Shown here in pieces: positions 5,126 to 6,352 of a stretch of 6,352 nt of DNA. The notes beneath the pieces were generated by a model that ran no database searches, was not told where the DNA came from, and was given only the letters and a program-made list of their open reading frames with translations. The position numbers and the translations under genes were made by a program. The stretch's first letter is position 1; each line of letters begins with the position of its first letter. The DNA is taken from assembly GCA_050692055.1 (NCBI GenBank), contig JBOGTC010000017.1, positions 1-6,352 of the forward strand, in the 5' to 3' direction. This stretch comes from JBOGTC01 sp050692055 (GTDB lineage: Bacteria; Chloroflexota; Limnocylindria; QHBO01).

Positions 5126-5590
5126 GTGGAGCAGCCTCGTCCGTCGCGGCTTACCGTGGCAATGACCTACCTCGGGATCGCGGCGGCCGTCTGGTCGGCA
5201 GCCGGCATCGGGGGCATCGTGCTCGGCCTCACGTCCGGCCCGTGGCTGCTCGCGCAGCTGCCGGCGCTGGTGATCGATGCCGCGGCGCTCGGAGGGGCCA
5301 CGACCGCCATCGGCGTGGGACTTCTCCTCCTCGGCCTGACCCACCTGGGAGTCCTGGTGGCTATGCGGGCGGAGCTGCCGAGAGCGCTCAGTGGCGCACT
5401 TCTGCTTTCGGCGTCGATGGCCGTGGTCCTTCTGGCGCTGGCCGCCGCCGCGGCGACGAGCGCGATCCGCACGCCGGCATCGGCGGCTATTCTGCTGGCT
5501 GCCGCCCTGGCGGTGGCGCTAGGCGCGGCCGGCTATGGCCGGGTGGCGGGCGGCCTCATCGGCCAGATCCGGGCCGGAGGCCGTGCCTGA
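5126..5590 (+). CDS. Second small four-helix integral membrane protein, possible paralogue of its neighbour
   Basis: The 154-residue product has hydrophobic segments at about 12-35, 56-80, 87-110 and 118-137 and a short basic C-terminal tail. No enzyme motif is seen and the family is not recognised. GIGGIVLGLTSG (27-38) matches GIGVVAMGLTIG of the preceding protein at seven of twelve positions. Loop lengths and an Arg before a Gly-Ala-Leu segment (Arg81, GAL 90-92) are also similar, so I infer an ancient tandem duplication. GTG 5126 was preferred because a promoter ends just upstream; ATG 5162 (Met13) is an alternative that keeps most of the first helix. Neither start has a Shine-Dalgarno sequence. 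The gene has its own promoter under a perfect palindrome, so it is probably controlled by a dedicated repressor. Its 3' end overlaps the tRNA promoter. Confidence 0.8.
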   Translation: MEQPRPSRLTVAMTYLGIAAAVWSAAGIGGIVLGLTSGPWLLAQLPALVIDAAALGGATTAIGVGLLLLGLTHLGVLVAMRAELPRALSGALLLSASMAVVLLALAAAAATSAIRTPASAAILLAAALAVALGAAGYGRVAGGLIGQIRAGGRA

Positions 5591-5615
5591 AGGAACCCGG
5601 GCCCGATGCTATACT
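5587..5615 (+). promoter_or_regulatory. Promoter of the tRNA-Asp gene
   Basis: TATACT at 5610-5615 is preceded by TG at 5607-5608, an extended -10 element. CTGAAG at 5587-5592 stands exactly 17 bases upstream and matches TTGACA at three of six positions. Transcription would start near 5622, 16 bases before the mature tRNA. The -35 part overlaps the end of the upstream membrane gene. Confidence 0.65.
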
Positions 5616-5637
5616 CCGCCACCGCGTCACTTCCCGC

Positions 5638-5714
5638 GGGCCCGTGGTGTAGTGGCCCAACATGCCAGCCTGTCACGCTGGAGATCGCCGGTTCGAATCC
5701 GGTCGGGCCCGCCA
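5638..5714 (+). tRNA. trnD: tRNA-Asp (anticodon GUC)
   Basis: The full cloverleaf can be drawn. Acceptor GGGCCCG (5638-5644) pairs with CGGGCCC (5704-5710). D stem GTGT/ACAT (5647-5650, 5660-5663) encloses AGTGGCCCA. Anticodon stem CCAGC/GCTGG (5665-5669, 5677-5681) encloses loop CTGTCAC with anticodon GTC (5672-5674). The variable loop is AGATC. T stem GCCGG/CCGGT encloses TTCGAAT. The discriminator is G5711, as expected for tRNA-Asp, and CCA is encoded at 5712-5714. It is transcribed from its own promoter and decodes GAC and GAU. Confidence 0.97.
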
Positions 5715-5736
5715 CCAAGCGCTTGGTTGCCAAGCG
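5715..5736 (+). terminator. Hairpins directly after the tRNA, possible terminator or processing signal
   Basis: CGCTTGG (5720-5726) pairs perfectly with CCAAGCG (5730-5736) around TTG. The same arm can instead pair with CCAAGCG at 5715-5721, forming the palindrome CCAAGCGCTTGG (5715-5726). The hairpin begins a few bases after the encoded CCA, fitting 3'-end formation of the tRNA precursor. There is no T tract, so termination efficiency is doubtful. Confidence 0.5.
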
Positions 5737-5788
5737 AGCGAGGTCGTCCCCCCGGGCGCGCCCAGCCCGCGTTGGGTGAGGCACGAAG

Positions 5789-6352
5789 CTACCGCTCCGC
5801 ACCGGGCTCGATGAGCCCGCTCTCGTACGCCACGATCACCGCCTGCGCGCGGTCGCGCAGCGCGAGCTTTGAGAAGATGCGCCCGACGTGGGTTTTGACC
5901 GTGCTCTCGCCCAGGACGAGGCGCTCGGCGATCTCGGCATTGCTGAGCCCGCGGGCGACGAACTCCAGGATCTGGCGTTCCCGATCGGTGAGGTCGGCGA
6001 GGTCGTCGGCCGTCGCGTCGAGCGCGGGGCGCTTGAGGTGACGCTCCACCAGACGGCGCGTCACGGCCGGCGCGAGCAGCGTCTCGCCGGCGGCGACGGT
6101 GCGGATGGCGGCCAGCAGCTGGTAGCGAGGCGCGTCCTTCAGCAGGAAGCCACTGGCCCCGGCACGGAGCGCCTCGTAGACGTAGGCGTCCACGTCGTAG
6201 GTGGTCAGCACCAGGATGCGGGCGCCGATGTCGGGTCTCCGCGTCAGCTCGCGGGTAGCGTCGATGCCGTCCAGATCTGGCATTCGCACGTCCATGACGA
6301 TGACGTCTGGGCGCAGCTGGCGGGCGAGGCGCACCGCCTCGCGGCCCGAGGC
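5789..6352 (-). CDS. NarL/FixJ-family response regulator (N-terminus cut by window edge)
   Basis: The visible 187 residues are the C-terminal part of a two-component response regulator; about 35-40 residues of the receiver, with its acidic pair, lie beyond the window. Numbered from the edge, the receiver shows VIVMDVRMPDLDG (17-29) with phosphoacceptor Asp21, VLTTYD (48-53) with the conserved Thr50, and FLLKDAP (69-75) with Lys72. A LuxR-type helix-turn-helix follows at about 118-181, with LTDRERQILEFVARGLSNAEIA (121-142) and ESTVKTHVGRIFSKL (149-163). On phosphorylation by a sensor kinase it should dimerise and control transcription; the kinase is probably encoded upstream, outside the window. 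GTG 6332-6334 lies inside the receiver and is not the real start. The gene converges on the tRNA. Its targets are unknown. Confidence 0.93.
   Translation of the reverse strand, partial: ASGREAVRLARQLRPDVIVMDVRMPDLDGIDATRELTRRPDIGARILVLTTYDVDAYVYEALRAGASGFLLKDAPRYQLLAAIRTVAAGETLLAPAVTRRLVERHLKRPALDATADDLADLTDRERQILEFVARGLSNAEIAERLVLGESTVKTHVGRIFSKLALRDRAQAVIVAYESGLIEPGAER

Noticed and set aside
5754..5763. GGGCGCGCCC palindrome between tRNA and response regulator
   Set aside because: It has no loop or T tract and is expected in GC-rich DNA; not enough to call a terminator.
5533..5802. Minus-strand frame across the tRNA containing GPTGFEPAISSVTG
   Set aside because: This is the well-known spurious peptide from reading a tRNA gene antisense; the tRNA explains the sequence.

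Overview
This window is high-GC bacterial DNA (coding parts roughly 70% GC, strong preference for G or C at third codon positions). The style fits a high-GC lineage such as Chloroflexota or Actinomycetota: GTG starts, weak Shine-Dalgarno use, promoters only a few bases from start codons, and a DUF885 protein beside a cyclophilin lipoprotein. No marker gene fixes the taxon, so this placement is an inference.

Left part (1-1092). The window opens inside the C-terminal tail of an unidentified forward gene that carries 20-codon repeats (stop at 145-147). Positions 148-535 hold no gene I can name, but codon periodicity hints at a small or decayed gene whose frame switches near 290. A 24-residue membrane miniprotein (549-623) follows, with an excellent ribosome binding site and a strong hairpin terminator (644-671). 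Positions 672-1092 are a gene-free, relatively AT-rich stretch between convergent genes. It contains a minus-strand G-quadruplex motif, a GNRA hairpin and a 137-bp inverted-repeat element.

Middle part (1093-4516, minus strand). Three genes run right to left: a membrane-anchored alpha/beta hydrolase, a DUF885 putative metallohydrolase, and a cyclophilin-type peptidyl-prolyl isomerase predicted to be a lipoprotein. The last two overlap by ATGA and are probably translationally coupled. The hydrolase lies 89 bp upstream of the DUF885 gene and may belong to the same transcript. The hydrolase and isomerase are predicted to act outside the cytoplasmic membrane.

Right part (4517-6352). A 62-bp divergent region separates the hydrolase from two consecutive forward genes for small four-helix membrane proteins, which look like diverged paralogues. 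The second has a perfect 20-bp palindrome covering its -10 element, a likely operator. A tRNA-Asp(GUC) gene with encoded CCA follows, with a good extended -10 promoter. The window ends in a convergent NarL/FixJ-family response regulator cut off at its N-terminus by the window edge.

No defence system, CRISPR array or complete insertion sequence was found. The least explained items are the palindromic operator with its tandem membrane proteins, the 901-1037 inverted-repeat element and the miniprotein.
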